Positions 37,980 to 46,940 of a stretch of DNA of 64,000 nucleotides are shown piece after piece (the first letter of the stretch is position 1; each line of letters starts with the position of its first letter). A program made the position numbers and the translations under genes. Under the pieces are notes generated by a model. That model saw nothing but the letters and a program-made list of their open reading frames with translations, made no database searches and was not told the DNA's origin. The DNA is from Alistipes sp. (lineage in GTDB: Bacteria; Bacteroidota; Bacteroidia; Bacteroidales; Rikenellaceae), in the NCBI GenBank assembly GCA_017504485.1, contig JAFVRC010000012.1, positions 1 through 64,000 on the forward strand, read 5' to 3'.

Positions 37980-38438
37980 ATGGCACCAGATATTACCATC
38001 TATACCGACGGCTCGGCCCTCGGCAACCCCGGCCCCGGGGGCTACGGCATAGTGCTACTCTGCGGTCCATTGCGCAAGGAGCTCTCGGCAGGCTTCCGCC
38101 TCACGACCAACAACCGTATGGAGCTTATGGCCGTATGCGTAGCGTTGGAGGCTCTGAAGATCGAGGGGTCAAACGTAACGATATACTCCGACTCGAAGTA
38201 TGTGGTCGATGCCGTGTCGAAAGGGTGGCTCTTCGGCTGGGAAAAGAGGCGTTTCTCGGGCAAGAAGAACCCTGACCTTTGGATTCGTTTTCTGGCTATC
38301 TACCGCCGCCATCGCGTGCGCTTCGTATGGGTTAAGGGGCATGCCTCGACCGTCGAGAACAACCGCTGCGACGAACTCGCCGTGGCCGCGGCCAACGGCT
38401 CGCGCCTTTTGGAAGATACGGGCTATCAACCCGAGTAG
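37980..38438 (+). CDS. rnhA: ribonuclease HI
   Basis: RNase HI cleaves RNA in RNA-DNA hybrids. The protein has 152 residues. The acidic residues are present in order: IYTDGSALGNPGPGGYG, then NNRMELMAV, then IYSDSKYVVDA, and the terminal Asp in VENNRCDELA. The basic handle region (WLFGWEKRRFSGKKNP) is also seen. It is the last gene of the trpS operon and ends before a strong bidirectional terminator. Confidence 0.96.
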   Translation: MAPDITIYTDGSALGNPGPGGYGIVLLCGPLRKELSAGFRLTTNNRMELMAVCVALEALKIEGSNVTIYSDSKYVVDAVSKGWLFGWEKRRFSGKKNPDLWIRFLAIYRRHRVRFVWVKGHASTVENNRCDELAVAAANGSRLLEDTGYQPE

Positions 38439-38452
38439 TAACCTCTGATATA

Positions 38453-38495
38453 ACATAAGGGCTGTCGCAACCGATTGGTTGGACAGCCCTTATGT
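38453..38495. terminator. bidirectional terminator between rnhA and the endonuclease-like gene
   Basis: Perfect 14-bp arms ACATAAGGGCTGTC (38453-38466) and GACAGCCCTTATGT (38482-38495). It lies between two convergent genes and can serve both. Confidence 0.85.
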
Positions 38496-38519
38496 TGTTT
38501 GTCAAGTCGGCTTTTCGAC

Positions 38520-39446
38520 CTACTGGATTGTCAGATCCACATATACAGGGTTGTGATCCGACGGATAGTGCTTCACACCACCACACTTGAGCTTATCACG
38601 ATTCACCTCATAGCGATTTACCGTAACTTTGCCCTTGTCGGTCGAGCGAACATAAATGTGGTCGATACGGCGATTCGGCAGAGTGAAGTTCTTCTCTCGC
38701 TCACCCGAGCCGTTAAAAGTACCGATAGTCTCACACTTCTCCTTGGCTACGAGGAAGCTATCCTCAAAGTGCTTGAGCATATAGTTGTGGAACGTCTGGC
38801 CCGGACGAGCATTCATATCGCCGACAACGATTGTCGGGAGTCCCTCCTTGTTGTACTTCTTGTCGAACTCGACGAGAAGACGACCTGCGTGGCCGTTAGC
38901 CTCCTTCTTGAGAGGGCCGTGCGTAGCTATGAAGAAGAACTTCTTGCCGCTCTTCTTGTGGGTAACCACGGCCGTCAGGGCTGCGCGATAGTGACGCTTG
39001 CAGTCCCAACCCTTGGACATCACCTCCGGCGTAGGCGAGAAGTAGTAGATAGCCTGCTCGCTGAGTTCAAAAGCCTTCTTCTTGAAGAATACAGCGTTAC
39101 CGACAACCGACTTGTGACCCTCCGGATAGGTATTCACCCACCATAGCTCATACTTCTTGCTAACGAGTTTTTTGAGGTCATCGCGGCATACGCTAGTCAT
39201 CTCCTGCATACCGATAAGATCGCAATCGAGCTTATTGATGAGCTTGGCTACAGACTTCTTCGAAGCATCCCAATTTCGAGTCTCGTAGATTGTCGGAGCC
39301 TTGCGAAGAGCCCACTTGCGGGCCGAGTGCGACCAAACATTGTACGAACCGATGCGCAAGTTGAGCTCCGATGCCTCCTGCTTTGGCTTTGCATCCACGG
39401 TAACGATTGCCATAAGTGCGGCAATCAGAAGCATTAATTTTTTCAT
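38520..39446 (-). CDS. secreted endonuclease/exonuclease/phosphatase family protein
   Basis: The protein has 308 residues with a signal peptide (cleavage near VTVDAK). EEP-fold residues are in order: RIGSYNVWS, LIGMQE (metal-binding Glu), VGDMNARPG (Asp/Asn), RRIDHIYV and YPSDHNPV (catalytic His). Family members are DNases, sphingomyelinases or inositol phosphatases. The substrate is unknown, and the secreted form suggests nutrient scavenging. It lies 37 bp downstream of the peptide transporter gene. Confidence 0.87.
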   Translation of the reverse strand: MKKLMLLIAALMAIVTVDAKPKQEASELNLRIGSYNVWSHSARKWALRKAPTIYETRNWDASKKSVAKLINKLDCDLIGMQEMTSVCRDDLKKLVSKKYELWWVNTYPEGHKSVVGNAVFFKKKAFELSEQAIYYFSPTPEVMSKGWDCKRHYRAALTAVVTHKKSGKKFFFIATHGPLKKEANGHAGRLLVEFDKKYNKEGLPTIVVGDMNARPGQTFHNYMLKHFEDSFLVAKEKCETIGTFNGSGEREKNFTLPNRRIDHIYVRSTDKGKVTVNRYEVNRDKLKCGGVKHYPSDHNPVYVDLTIQ

Positions 39447-39483
39447 TCGATTTATTGTTTAAGTTGTAGTTAAAAGGTCTTTT

Positions 39484-41016
39484 TTACTTTGTAGCACTCT
39501 CCAGGCGCTTCATCATCACAAACATAAAGAGCGCCGAGAGCAGACAGAGCACGATAAATACGGTCCAAACAATAGTCAATGGAATACCGCCCCAGAGGAA
39601 GCCGCCGACAGATACGAGGGCATTGCCGATAGCGGTAGCGACAAACCAGCCGCCCATCATCATACCCTTGTACTTCGGAGGAGCTACCTTCGACACAAAC
39701 GAGATGCCCATTGGCGAGAGCAACAGCTCGGCGAAGGTCAAAATGAGATAGGTCATAATGAGCCAGTTAGCCGATACGAGCTGCACGTCTGCGCCGGCCT
39801 TAACAGCGGCGGCCTGCTCGTTTGGCGTAAGCAAGCCCTGCGAGCCAAATGCCATAACCGCAAAGCCCACAGCCGCAACGAGCATACCGTAAGCAATCTT
39901 GCGAGGTGCCGAAGGCTCCTTGCCGCGGCTGGCGAGTGCACCGAAGATGGCGAGCGACACCGGAGTCAGAGCTACGACATAGAACGGATTGAACTGCTGG
40001 AAGATTGGTGCGCTGACTGCAACCGATGCATCGCCCACGTTCAGCCCCTTATAGACAAGGTAACCAACCGAAGCGGCGAGAGCAGCGAGCGACACAACCT
40101 TACCCTTACCGCTCTTGCTCTGGAAGAGCGAGAAGGCCGCATATACGGCCACGATAACCAGCACAAGATTCCACACGCTGAACGCCATGCTCTGCAAGCC
40201 GAAGGCCTCCTTGACCGTAAACTCATCGGCGAAGTAGGTGAGCGTGAGGCCGTTCTGGTGGAAGGCCATCCAGAAGAAGATTACCACCGCAAAGACGAGG
40301 CAGAGAGCCACGATTCGGGCCTTGGTCTCGGCAGGCGTAAGCTCGTCGCCAACCTGCACAGCGGCACTCTTGCTGCCACTCTTACCTCCCTCAACGTGGC
40401 GGTACCACGAGCGGCAAACGTAGTAGATAGCCATCGAAACAATCAGAGCCACACACGCCACGGCAAACGAGAAGTGGTAGGCGGCATTGCCATCGAAGCC
40501 GAGCGACTCCTCTGCCCAACGCTTAATCTCCACGGCGGCCGTCGGAGCAAAGAGCGCACCGATATTGATGGCCATATAGAAGAGCGAGAAGGCCGAGTCG
40601 CGCTTGTCGGCATACTTCGGATCGTCGTAGAGGTTGCCGACCATAACCTGCAGGTTGCCCTTGAAGAGGCCGGTACCGATAGCAATCAATATCAGCGAGC
40701 CGAGCATCGCAATCATCGCCAGCGTATCGCCACCAAGAGGCAATGCAAGCAACAGGTATCCGAGGAACATTACCGAAATACCGATGGTAACCATCTTGCC
40801 ATAACCATACTTATCGGCCAAGATACCGCCAACGAGCGGCATAAAATATACGAGGCCTAGGAACGTGCTGTAGATTGCGCCTGCCACACCTGCATCCAAA
40901 CCGAAGTTTGCACGAAGGAACAACGCGAATACAGCCAACATCGTGTAGTAGCCGAAACGCTCACCTGTATTGGCAAGAGCCAAGGCATAAAGGGCTTTTG
41001 GATGTCCTTTGAACAT
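39484..41016 (-). CDS. POT/PTR family proton-coupled peptide transporter
   Basis: The protein has 510 residues and about 12-14 membrane helices. The family signature ANTGERFGYYTM (an ExxERFxYY-type motif) is in helix 1, followed by GGILADKYGYGKMV and the GTGLFKGNLQ motif in helix 4. It imports di- and tripeptides with protons. It pairs functionally with the secreted DPP III and M16 peptidases encoded further right. The promoter -7 box is at 41120-41127. Confidence 0.94.
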   Translation of the reverse strand: MFKGHPKALYALALANTGERFGYYTMLAVFALFLRANFGLDAGVAGAIYSTFLGLVYFMPLVGGILADKYGYGKMVTIGISVMFLGYLLLALPLGGDTLAMIAMLGSLILIAIGTGLFKGNLQVMVGNLYDDPKYADKRDSAFSLFYMAINIGALFAPTAAVEIKRWAEESLGFDGNAAYHFSFAVACVALIVSMAIYYVCRSWYRHVEGGKSGSKSAAVQVGDELTPAETKARIVALCLVFAVVIFFWMAFHQNGLTLTYFADEFTVKEAFGLQSMAFSVWNLVLVIVAVYAAFSLFQSKSGKGKVVSLAALAASVGYLVYKGLNVGDASVAVSAPIFQQFNPFYVVALTPVSLAIFGALASRGKEPSAPRKIAYGMLVAAVGFAVMAFGSQGLLTPNEQAAAVKAGADVQLVSANWLIMTYLILTFAELLLSPMGISFVSKVAPPKYKGMMMGGWFVATAIGNALVSVGGFLWGGIPLTIVWTVFIVLCLLSALFMFVMMKRLESATK

Positions 41017-41085
41017 AGTAATAATTGTTTAGTAAGTTAATAAAATAAAATTTCCAATTCTAATCGCCCTATTTCGAGGGCTATC

Positions 41086-41106
41086 AGCCATTAGCCATTA
41101 GCCATT
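41086..41106 (+). repeat. three tandem AGCCATT heptamers
   Basis: The heptamer AGCCATT is repeated three times without gaps, just downstream of the -7 box in the leader of the peptide transporter. It may vary in copy number between strains. Confidence 0.8.
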
Positions 41107-41119
41107 GGCCTTTTCGGCA

Positions 41120-41127
41120 CAAAGGTA
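41120..41127 (-). promoter_or_regulatory. -7 box of the peptide transporter gene
   Basis: TACCTTTG on the minus strand matches TAnnTTTG. The leader before the ATG is about 100 bp and contains the AGCCATT repeats. No -33 TTTG was found. Confidence 0.45.
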
Positions 41128-41170
41128 GTAAAATTTTCGGAATTATATAGTTTAGTGTCGTGAAAACATT

Positions 41171-41206
41171 GTCATCCCGAAGGAGCATAGCGACTGTGGG
41201 AATCTC
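41171..41206. repeat. possible REP-like intergenic element
   Basis: The sequence begins GTCATCCCGAAGGAGC and ends GACTGTGGGAATCTC, with TCCC/GGGA able to pair across it. It recalls short intergenic repeats of Bacteroidota that read like GTCAT-CCCGA to GGGAATCTC. Only one copy is in this window, so the repeat status is inferred. Confidence 0.35.
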
Positions 41207-41259
41207 ACGCTTTTTAATTAAAAACAATAATGGAGATTGTCCTTTGTGTCATTTTTAAT

Positions 41260-41290
41260 TTTGATTTATTAAATCTTTTTATTAAATTTG
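41260..41290 (+). promoter_or_regulatory. lipoprotein gene promoter
   Basis: TTTG (41260-41263), a 19-bp spacer and TAAATTTG (41283-41290) are a textbook Bacteroidota promoter. The ATG is about 100 bp downstream, so the mRNA has a long AT-rich leader. Confidence 0.75.
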
Positions 41291-41391
41291 CGTTATAGAA
41301 AAATGCGTTGCAGATGCCGTATAACGGCGGTTTTTTTACAATTTGTAACTAAAAGTACACTTTTTAAATGATAAATTAAAATCAAAATGCT

Positions 41392-42477
41392 ATGAAAAAA
41401 AATCTACTTTCAATGTTGATGCTTGGTGCGGCAATGTTGTTTGCATGCTGTACACCAAACGATGGTAATGACGACAACAATGGCGGCGACAACAATGGCG
41501 GCGACAACAAGGTTACTTTTGCTGTTGAAACTGCAAATATCACACACACTTCGGTGGATGTTACCATCACCCCTAACGATGCCGAGACTTGGTGGTTTGC
41601 AACGCTTTATAGTGAGGATGACCTCAACACTTACGCACAGGGCAATGCGTTGACTGCTATCACTAACGAGGTTGATTTGCACATGAGTGTTGTTAATGCA
41701 TACAACGAGAGCGTTTCTGAGAGTGAGAAGCTTGACCTCTTGACATTCGGATTCGACGGTATTATTAAGGGTTCAGCTACTTTGACTGCATCGTATCTTT
41801 TGCCTGAAACCACTTATTTTGTAATCGTAGCAGAGGTTAATGGCAATGGTCTTGCATCTCAAGAGGTAACAACACATAATTTCACAACTCTTGCTCGCCC
41901 AGTTGGCAACACCACAGTTTTCGTTCCTCAGACGGCAAAAGTTGAGTGCCGTGGCAATGTCTATGGAGCTGAGACAAACGATATTATATTAGATCTCTTT
42001 GCAGAAAATGAGAATGGCAATGTTACAAATATTGCTCTTGAGTACTTTACCGAACTTGACAATCACGATGGCGTAGGTTCATTTGTTCCTGATTACCACT
42101 ATACCTTCGCAGCTGGCACATTCAGCCCAGGTGAGTATTACGATGGTTATTTGTATCCGGCATACTATGCTGAAATGAATCCGGATACCGAGGAGTTTGT
42201 TGCAATGGTAGCTCTTGTTGATGGTACAGTATCTGTAACAAAGGAGGGCTCTGAGTACACCATTAACGCTTCATTGACAACCGAGGATGGTGATGTTTAC
42301 AAAGTGGAGAACAATAAATACTCTCTTGGCGAGGATAGTTATTACGACGAGTGCAATAGTGCTGCTTTGTTGAAGTTGTCAAACAAGAAGAATAACAATC
42401 GTTCAATCAAGGTTGCTAACCCTGCAACAAAGGTGTTGAAGGTTGGACATCTCGGAGCAAAAGCTATCCGTAAATAG
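41392..42477 (+). CDS. AT-rich surface lipoprotein of unknown function
   Basis: The protein has 361 residues. The lipobox is at MLFAC, with C19 the likely lipidated residue. An Asp/Asn/Gly spacer follows, with a short nucleotide repeat encoding NNGGDNNGGD. The next segment (about 40-165) looks like a fibronectin/Ig-type beta domain (THTSVDVTITPNDAETWWF, then LLPETTYFVIVAEVNG). The acidic tail spacer suggests export to the cell surface. I do not recognise the family. Codon use is clearly more AT-rich than its neighbours (many GTT, AAT, GCA, TTG), which suggests recent transfer. It is a lone gene with its own promoter and terminator. Confidence 0.8.
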   Translation: MKKNLLSMLMLGAAMLFACCTPNDGNDDNNGGDNNGGDNKVTFAVETANITHTSVDVTITPNDAETWWFATLYSEDDLNTYAQGNALTAITNEVDLHMSVVNAYNESVSESEKLDLLTFGFDGIIKGSATLTASYLLPETTYFVIVAEVNGNGLASQEVTTHNFTTLARPVGNTTVFVPQTAKVECRGNVYGAETNDIILDLFAENENGNVTNIALEYFTELDNHDGVGSFVPDYHYTFAAGTFSPGEYYDGYLYPAYYAEMNPDTEEFVAMVALVDGTVSVTKEGSEYTINASLTTEDGDVYKVENNKYSLGEDSYYDECNSAALLKLSNKKNNNRSIKVANPATKVLKVGHLGAKAIRK

Positions 42478-42504
42478 GCTTCATAAGTATAATTCTATAA
42501 CAAA

Positions 42505-42539
42505 AATGAGTGTGTCCAAACCGCAAGGACACACTCATT
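42505..42539. terminator. bidirectional terminator after the lipoprotein gene
   Basis: Perfect 13-bp arms AATGAGTGTGTCC (42505-42517) and GGACACACTCATT (42527-42539), with a T-rich tail to the right and an A-rich flank to the left. It can also end the minus-strand operon that finishes at 42630. Confidence 0.85.
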
Positions 42540-42557
42540 TTTATTGATACTTTGTAT

Positions 42558-42629
42558 CTACTTTGTATGTTCGTTCACCAAGTAGATAATCGAGCGATAC
42601 GGCACGCCCGAATTGGCAGCCAAACTTGT
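42558..42629 (-). pseudogene. duplicated C-terminal fragment of the FAD/Fe-S dehydrogenase gene
   Basis: Directly after the glycosidase stop codon (TAG at 42630-42632), and in the same frame, the minus strand encodes 23 codons ending in TAG. They contain LAANSGVPYRSIIYLVNE, almost identical to LATNSGVPYRSIIYLVNE at the end of the dehydrogenase encoded at 44113-46935. The fragment is not joined to any start. It looks like the old 3' end of the dehydrogenase gene left behind by an insertion. Confidence 0.8.
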
Positions 42630-42631
42630 CT
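42570..42631 (+). repeat. direct repeat flanking the glycosidase gene, left copy
   Basis: It matches 44134-44195 at 58 of 62 positions (differences at repeat positions 4, 48, 57 and 59). It is the 3' coding end of the dehydrogenase gene. The two copies bracket about 1.5 kb that contains only the glycosidase gene. Confidence 0.9.
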
Positions 42632-44096
42632 ACTGCAACTTCAACTCCGAACGCTTAATCAAGAGGATTGGAGCATCCCACAATGGAAGTCCTGCGCAAC
42701 GAAGATCACTAACAGTTTCAGATGCAGCATCGCCTTCGTTTGCACCACGCGTAAGAATAGTTCCAAGGTCGTGAACAAAACCTGTAATTGGCTCAACATA
42801 GACCAAATCTTCCACTGCAAAGTTATGCAGTATGATGCTGACATTATCCTTATCGAGGGTGCTGGTTGGTACAAGATCGCTAAACCACAACATTGCACCG
42901 ACCATCTCGCCACTCTTGTTGGCAAGACCTACACTCTGAATCTCGCGATTGTGGAAGGCGGTATGCTTGAGTTCGAAAGGTTGAATGCCATCGTGGAGAA
43001 GTCGTGTAAAGTGCTGAACTGCATAGTATGCAGGACGCTTATACATAGGCTCGTGCATCAAATTCATACGCACCAAACCAAACGACTGAAGCAAATTCGG
43101 ATACTGCAAATCCACAAGCGAGAATATCGAAGTCGGGATATTCATCGCAAAGTCGTTTGCCATACGTCGCAAATCCCACTTTGCCTGCTTGTACTCGTCC
43201 CACTCGTTGTACTTCATAGCGTGACCATACTCGTAGTTCGATGGGCAACCAACCTCTCCGTGAAATACTCCAAGGTCGGCGCGATAGCTCTGCACCAAAT
43301 TGCGAAATGCCTTCATCGCTACTGTCGCATTGTCGGGATTTGGATAGTAAGCGTGGAAGGTTACCTTATCAATAAGGTGCAATTTACCTCTGCTCTTCAA
43401 TATATCAAGCACCTCTTTTATATAGGCGCAATTGGGAGCTGCTAAACCCAAAGCATAGATCTTCGCCTTTGGATTCTCCTTGCGCACCACCTCGGCTGTA
43501 TTGATAAGCAACTCTGCCATAATAGCCGGAGTATTTGCCTTCTGACCATCAGGCTCGTTCCACACCTCATAGGCGGTAACTCTATCTCCGAAATGGCGCA
43601 CAATAGCACGAACATAGTTGCGCCAAGCCTTCATCGTAGGCTCATCAGTCCAAACGGTAGATTTGAGCGTTGTGCCACCTTTGCAGTACAACGGGTTGCC
43701 ATAACTGAGGCTCAACCAAGGCTTTACGCCCTGCTCGATAGCGCCATTGACACACTCATCGAGCCACGCAAAGTCGTAAACGCCCTTCTTCTGCTCACAT
43801 CTTGCCCAACCACTTTGGAAACGCGACCAGCATACTCCGAGAGGGCCGAGATACTCCTTATATTTCGAGAAGGTTGCATAATTTCTGTCAAGACCTTCGG
43901 TACCCACCGACCAACGACTGCGCGTATTGTTATCGGCATCCGAAACATCAATCTGACCTACCTTCGGAAGTTGTGTACAGTGCACCTTAATCCTGGTGTA
44001 GATAGGCTCTGGGTGCTTTGTCTTGGGTGCAACATAGGCAAACGCCATCGGCGCGACAAACACCGAGAATAGAAGTATCATTAAAAATTTTTTCAT
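42630..44096 (-). CDS. secreted GH-A clan glycoside hydrolase (GH39-like)
   Basis: The protein has 488 residues with a signal peptide (cleavage near AFAYV, about residue 20). The TIM barrel carries the acid/base E181 in YEVWNEPDG and the likely nucleophile E281 in VFHGEVGCP, 100 residues apart as expected for clan GH-A. The closest picture is GH39-like beta-xylosidase, but other GH-A families fit. Base use is more AT-rich than the adjacent dehydrogenase and GH3 genes. It starts 16 bp after the dehydrogenase and lies between two copies of that gene's 3' end, so it was probably inserted. Confidence 0.82.
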   Translation of the reverse strand: MKKFLMILLFSVFVAPMAFAYVAPKTKHPEPIYTRIKVHCTQLPKVGQIDVSDADNNTRSRWSVGTEGLDRNYATFSKYKEYLGPLGVCWSRFQSGWARCEQKKGVYDFAWLDECVNGAIEQGVKPWLSLSYGNPLYCKGGTTLKSTVWTDEPTMKAWRNYVRAIVRHFGDRVTAYEVWNEPDGQKANTPAIMAELLINTAEVVRKENPKAKIYALGLAAPNCAYIKEVLDILKSRGKLHLIDKVTFHAYYPNPDNATVAMKAFRNLVQSYRADLGVFHGEVGCPSNYEYGHAMKYNEWDEYKQAKWDLRRMANDFAMNIPTSIFSLVDLQYPNLLQSFGLVRMNLMHEPMYKRPAYYAVQHFTRLLHDGIQPFELKHTAFHNREIQSVGLANKSGEMVGAMLWFSDLVPTSTLDKDNVSIILHNFAVEDLVYVEPITGFVHDLGTILTRGANEGDAASETVSDLRCAGLPLWDAPILLIKRSELKLQ

Positions 44097-44112
44097 AAGT
44101 AGTGTAATTTAT

Positions 44113-46935
44113 TTATGGTTTTTGTTCAGTACATTCATTCACCAAGTAGATAATCGAGCGATACGGCACGCCCGAATTGGTAGCCAAACCTATCTCGCAG
44201 GTGCGTGAGTTTGAGTAGCCCACCTCAACGCCGGCCTTTTCGATTTGCGCCCGCAACTTGCGTAGCGCGTAGGCGTTCAATTCAGGGTGAGTCATTCCCT
44301 TGTCGCCCGCAAAGCCGCAACAGCCGACACCCTCGGGCACAAGTACATTCGTTGAGCAGAGTCGCGCCAACCCCACAACCGCCTCTTCGATACCCATCTT
44401 GCGGGTGGAGCAGGTGAGGTGGATGGCAATCGGCGTGTCGGTCTGCACAAACTCCAACCTGTCGCGCATCTTCTTCCATACAAACTCCGCCGAGTCGTAG
44501 AGGTGCATTTTCAATATATGCTGCTTCATACGATAGAGGCACGGGCTCTGGTCGCAGACAACATCGTAGCGGCCATGCTCCGAGGCCTCCCACAGCGCAT
44601 TCTCTAGCTCGCGCAGCTTCCTATCGGCCACCTCCGGCATACCCTTGCTCTCCCAAATCGTGCCGCAGCAGAGCGACTCCATAGCCTCGGGCAGTATAAC
44701 CTCGTAGCCCGCCTTTGCGAAGAGCGACATCATCTCCTCGACGAGCGGTCGGCAGTGGCGCGAAGCCTTCTCGGTGCCCATCGTTTGGTTTATGCAACTC
44801 GGGAAATAGACAACCTTATCCTTATGCTCGGTGCGCTCCACCCTACCCTCGCGGAAGCAGTAGTTCTTCGGCAGCGACGGAGTCCAAAGCGGCATCTTCA
44901 GTCCCTTATGCAACCCCTTACCCACGAGCGACATAGCCTTCGTGCCCAACATCGAATGGGCAATATCGGCAACCGCCAAAACTCCACGCAGTGCACCCTT
45001 CACGCCGGCAAAGTGGTTGGCCACGAAACCGCCTACACTATTGCCCAGCGCACCCATCTCGCGGCGGCGCAGCTCGTGCGTAAGCTCCGAGACATTGATA
45101 CCCATAGGGCACGACTTCGAGCAGAGGCCGTCGCCGGCGCAGGTATCGTTGCCATAGTGGCTGTATCCCTTGCGCAATTCGGCAAGGCGTGCATTATCCT
45201 CGCCCGAGGCCTCCAAACGGGCAATCTCGCGCTGCAGCACCATGCGTGTACGCGACGAGAGCGTGTATCCGCACGACACGCAATTCACCTCGCAGAAGCC
45301 GCACTCGATGCAGCGGTTAAGTTGCTTATACACTCGGCACGCCTGCTCCGAAGCATCGGCGGCAGGCTCAAGTATCGAAAGCGACTTGAAGTTCTTCAAG
45401 TAACACTCCTTATCCTCGTTGAATATCACACCCGGATTGAGCAGATTCTCGCCATCGAAGGCACGCTTCACGCGGCGCATCATTTCATAGGCCTTTGCGC
45501 CCCACGCGCGCTCGACAAACGGAGCCATATTGCGGCCCGTGCCGTGCTCGGCTTTGAGCGAGCCGTCGTACCTATCGACCACCAACTCGGCAACCGCCTC
45601 GATAAGCGAGCGATAACGCTCGACCTCCGCATCCGAGGAGAACGATTGATTGATGATAAAGTGGTAGTTGCCCTCCAAGGCGTGACCATAGATGCACGAA
45701 TCGTCGTAGCCAAACCTATCGAGCAGCTCCGACAACTCCACAGTCGCCTGCGGCAAATCCTCGATATGGAAGGCTATATCCTCAATCATACAGGTTGTGC
45801 CCTCCTTGCGCAGACCGCCAACCATAGGAAAGATACCCGAGCGCACAGCCCAATATGTCGAACGTTCTGTCTCGTCGGCCGTAAAGTGAATGCCCGTGAC
45901 GGTGTCGAACTTCTCGAGCACCGCCGTGATTTTGGCCACCTTTGCCTCGAGAGCCGACGACTCACTATCCTCGGCCTCGATAAGCAGGGCAGTAAGCCCC
46001 TCGCCCGTCTTGTCGCCTGCCGCAGTCAGCGAGCGCGAATCGAGCAACTCGACCGCCGCAACATCGAGCGAGCGGAGAGCCACCACCGCCTCGCACGCCT
46101 CGCGAATCGAGCTAAAATAGACCATCGCCGTCTTGTGCAACGGCAGAAGCGGCAGGGTACGCATCGTCATCTCGCTGGCGAAGCATAGCGTTCCCTCGGA
46201 GCCGACAATCGAGTGTAGAATAATATCAAATGGGTCGTCAAACTGCACGAATGGCAGCAGATTAAGGCCCGTAACGCACTTTATCGAGTACTTACGACGG
46301 ATACGCTCGGCAAGCTCCACGTCGGCACGAATCTCGTCGCGGATGGCACAAATCTCATCGAGAAGCCCCTTGTGCGACGCGGCGAATGCCTCACGGCTCG
46401 CCTTGTCGGCCGTATCGAGCACCGCACCATCGGCAAAGACCAAACGGGCCGAGAGCAATACTCGGTCGCTATTTGCCCATACGCCGCAGCTCATACCCGA
46501 GGCGTTGTTCATCACAATTCCTCCGACCATCGCACTCTTTATCGAGGCAGGGTCAGGGCCGAACTTACGACCATAGGGTTTCAATATGCGATTGACCTCC
46601 GCACCTACGATGCCGGGCTGGAGGGTGATGGTCTTGCCACCCTCGCCAACCGAATAACGTTCCCAATTTTTGCCTGCCACGACCAACACCGAATCGCTGA
46701 TAGCCTGGCCCGAGAGCGATGTACCCGCCGCACGAAATGTTACAGGCAGATGAAGAGCCGAGGCCTCTTGCAGCAATCTCGACACCTCCTCCTCGCTCTT
46801 CGACCTTATGACCACCTGCGGCGTAAGGCGATAAAAACCGGCATCTGTACCCCACGCAAAGCGGCGCAAATAGTCGGTATATATACGCTCGGAGGGGATA
46901 AACTCTCCGACACGTTTCACAAATTCACTATACAT
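44113..46935 (-). CDS. FAD-linked 2-hydroxyacid dehydrogenase with Fe-S and CCG domains
   Basis: The protein has 940 residues. The N-terminal PCMH-type FAD domain (about 15-250; RAAGTSLSGQAISDSVLVVAG) and the FAD-oxidase C domain are followed by two 4Fe-4S clusters (CIECGFCEVNC, and the CAGDGLCSKSCP region). Two CCG domains close the protein (ESLCCGTIWESKG and GVGCCGFAGDKG). The layout is that of GlcD-GlcF fusions such as YdiJ, a D-2-hydroxyglutarate dehydrogenase. D-lactate or D-2-hydroxyglutarate is the likely substrate and quinone the likely acceptor. The 3' end is the source of the 62-bp repeat. It follows a GH3 gene by 5 bp. Confidence 0.88.
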   Translation of the reverse strand: MYSEFVKRVGEFIPSERIYTDYLRRFAWGTDAGFYRLTPQVVIRSKSEEEVSRLLQEASALHLPVTFRAAGTSLSGQAISDSVLVVAGKNWERYSVGEGGKTITLQPGIVGAEVNRILKPYGRKFGPDPASIKSAMVGGIVMNNASGMSCGVWANSDRVLLSARLVFADGAVLDTADKASREAFAASHKGLLDEICAIRDEIRADVELAERIRRKYSIKCVTGLNLLPFVQFDDPFDIILHSIVGSEGTLCFASEMTMRTLPLLPLHKTAMVYFSSIREACEAVVALRSLDVAAVELLDSRSLTAAGDKTGEGLTALLIEAEDSESSALEAKVAKITAVLEKFDTVTGIHFTADETERSTYWAVRSGIFPMVGGLRKEGTTCMIEDIAFHIEDLPQATVELSELLDRFGYDDSCIYGHALEGNYHFIINQSFSSDAEVERYRSLIEAVAELVVDRYDGSLKAEHGTGRNMAPFVERAWGAKAYEMMRRVKRAFDGENLLNPGVIFNEDKECYLKNFKSLSILEPAADASEQACRVYKQLNRCIECGFCEVNCVSCGYTLSSRTRMVLQREIARLEASGEDNARLAELRKGYSHYGNDTCAGDGLCSKSCPMGINVSELTHELRRREMGALGNSVGGFVANHFAGVKGALRGVLAVADIAHSMLGTKAMSLVGKGLHKGLKMPLWTPSLPKNYCFREGRVERTEHKDKVVYFPSCINQTMGTEKASRHCRPLVEEMMSLFAKAGYEVILPEAMESLCCGTIWESKGMPEVADRKLRELENALWEASEHGRYDVVCDQSPCLYRMKQHILKMHLYDSAEFVWKKMRDRLEFVQTDTPIAIHLTCSTRKMGIEEAVVGLARLCSTNVLVPEGVGCCGFAGDKGMTHPELNAYALRKLRAQIEKAGVEVGYSNSRTCEIGLATNSGVPYRSIIYLVNECTEQKP
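44134..44195 (+). repeat. direct repeat flanking the glycosidase gene, right copy
   Basis: This is the functional 3' coding end of the dehydrogenase gene. It pairs with 42570-42631 (58 of 62 identical). Outside the 62 bp the two flanks differ completely. Confidence 0.9.
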
Positions 46936-46940
46936 ATTAT

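Larger units (their letters stand above)
41017..41391. other. 375-bp intergenic region
   Basis: It contains the peptide transporter promoter (minus strand), three tandem AGCCATT heptamers, a REP-like stretch and the lipoprotein promoter (plus strand). The right half is very AT-rich. No gene was found. Confidence 0.8.

Noticed and set aside
42510..43445. 311-codon plus-strand frame
   Set aside because: It is antisense to the glycosidase gene and begins inside a terminator.
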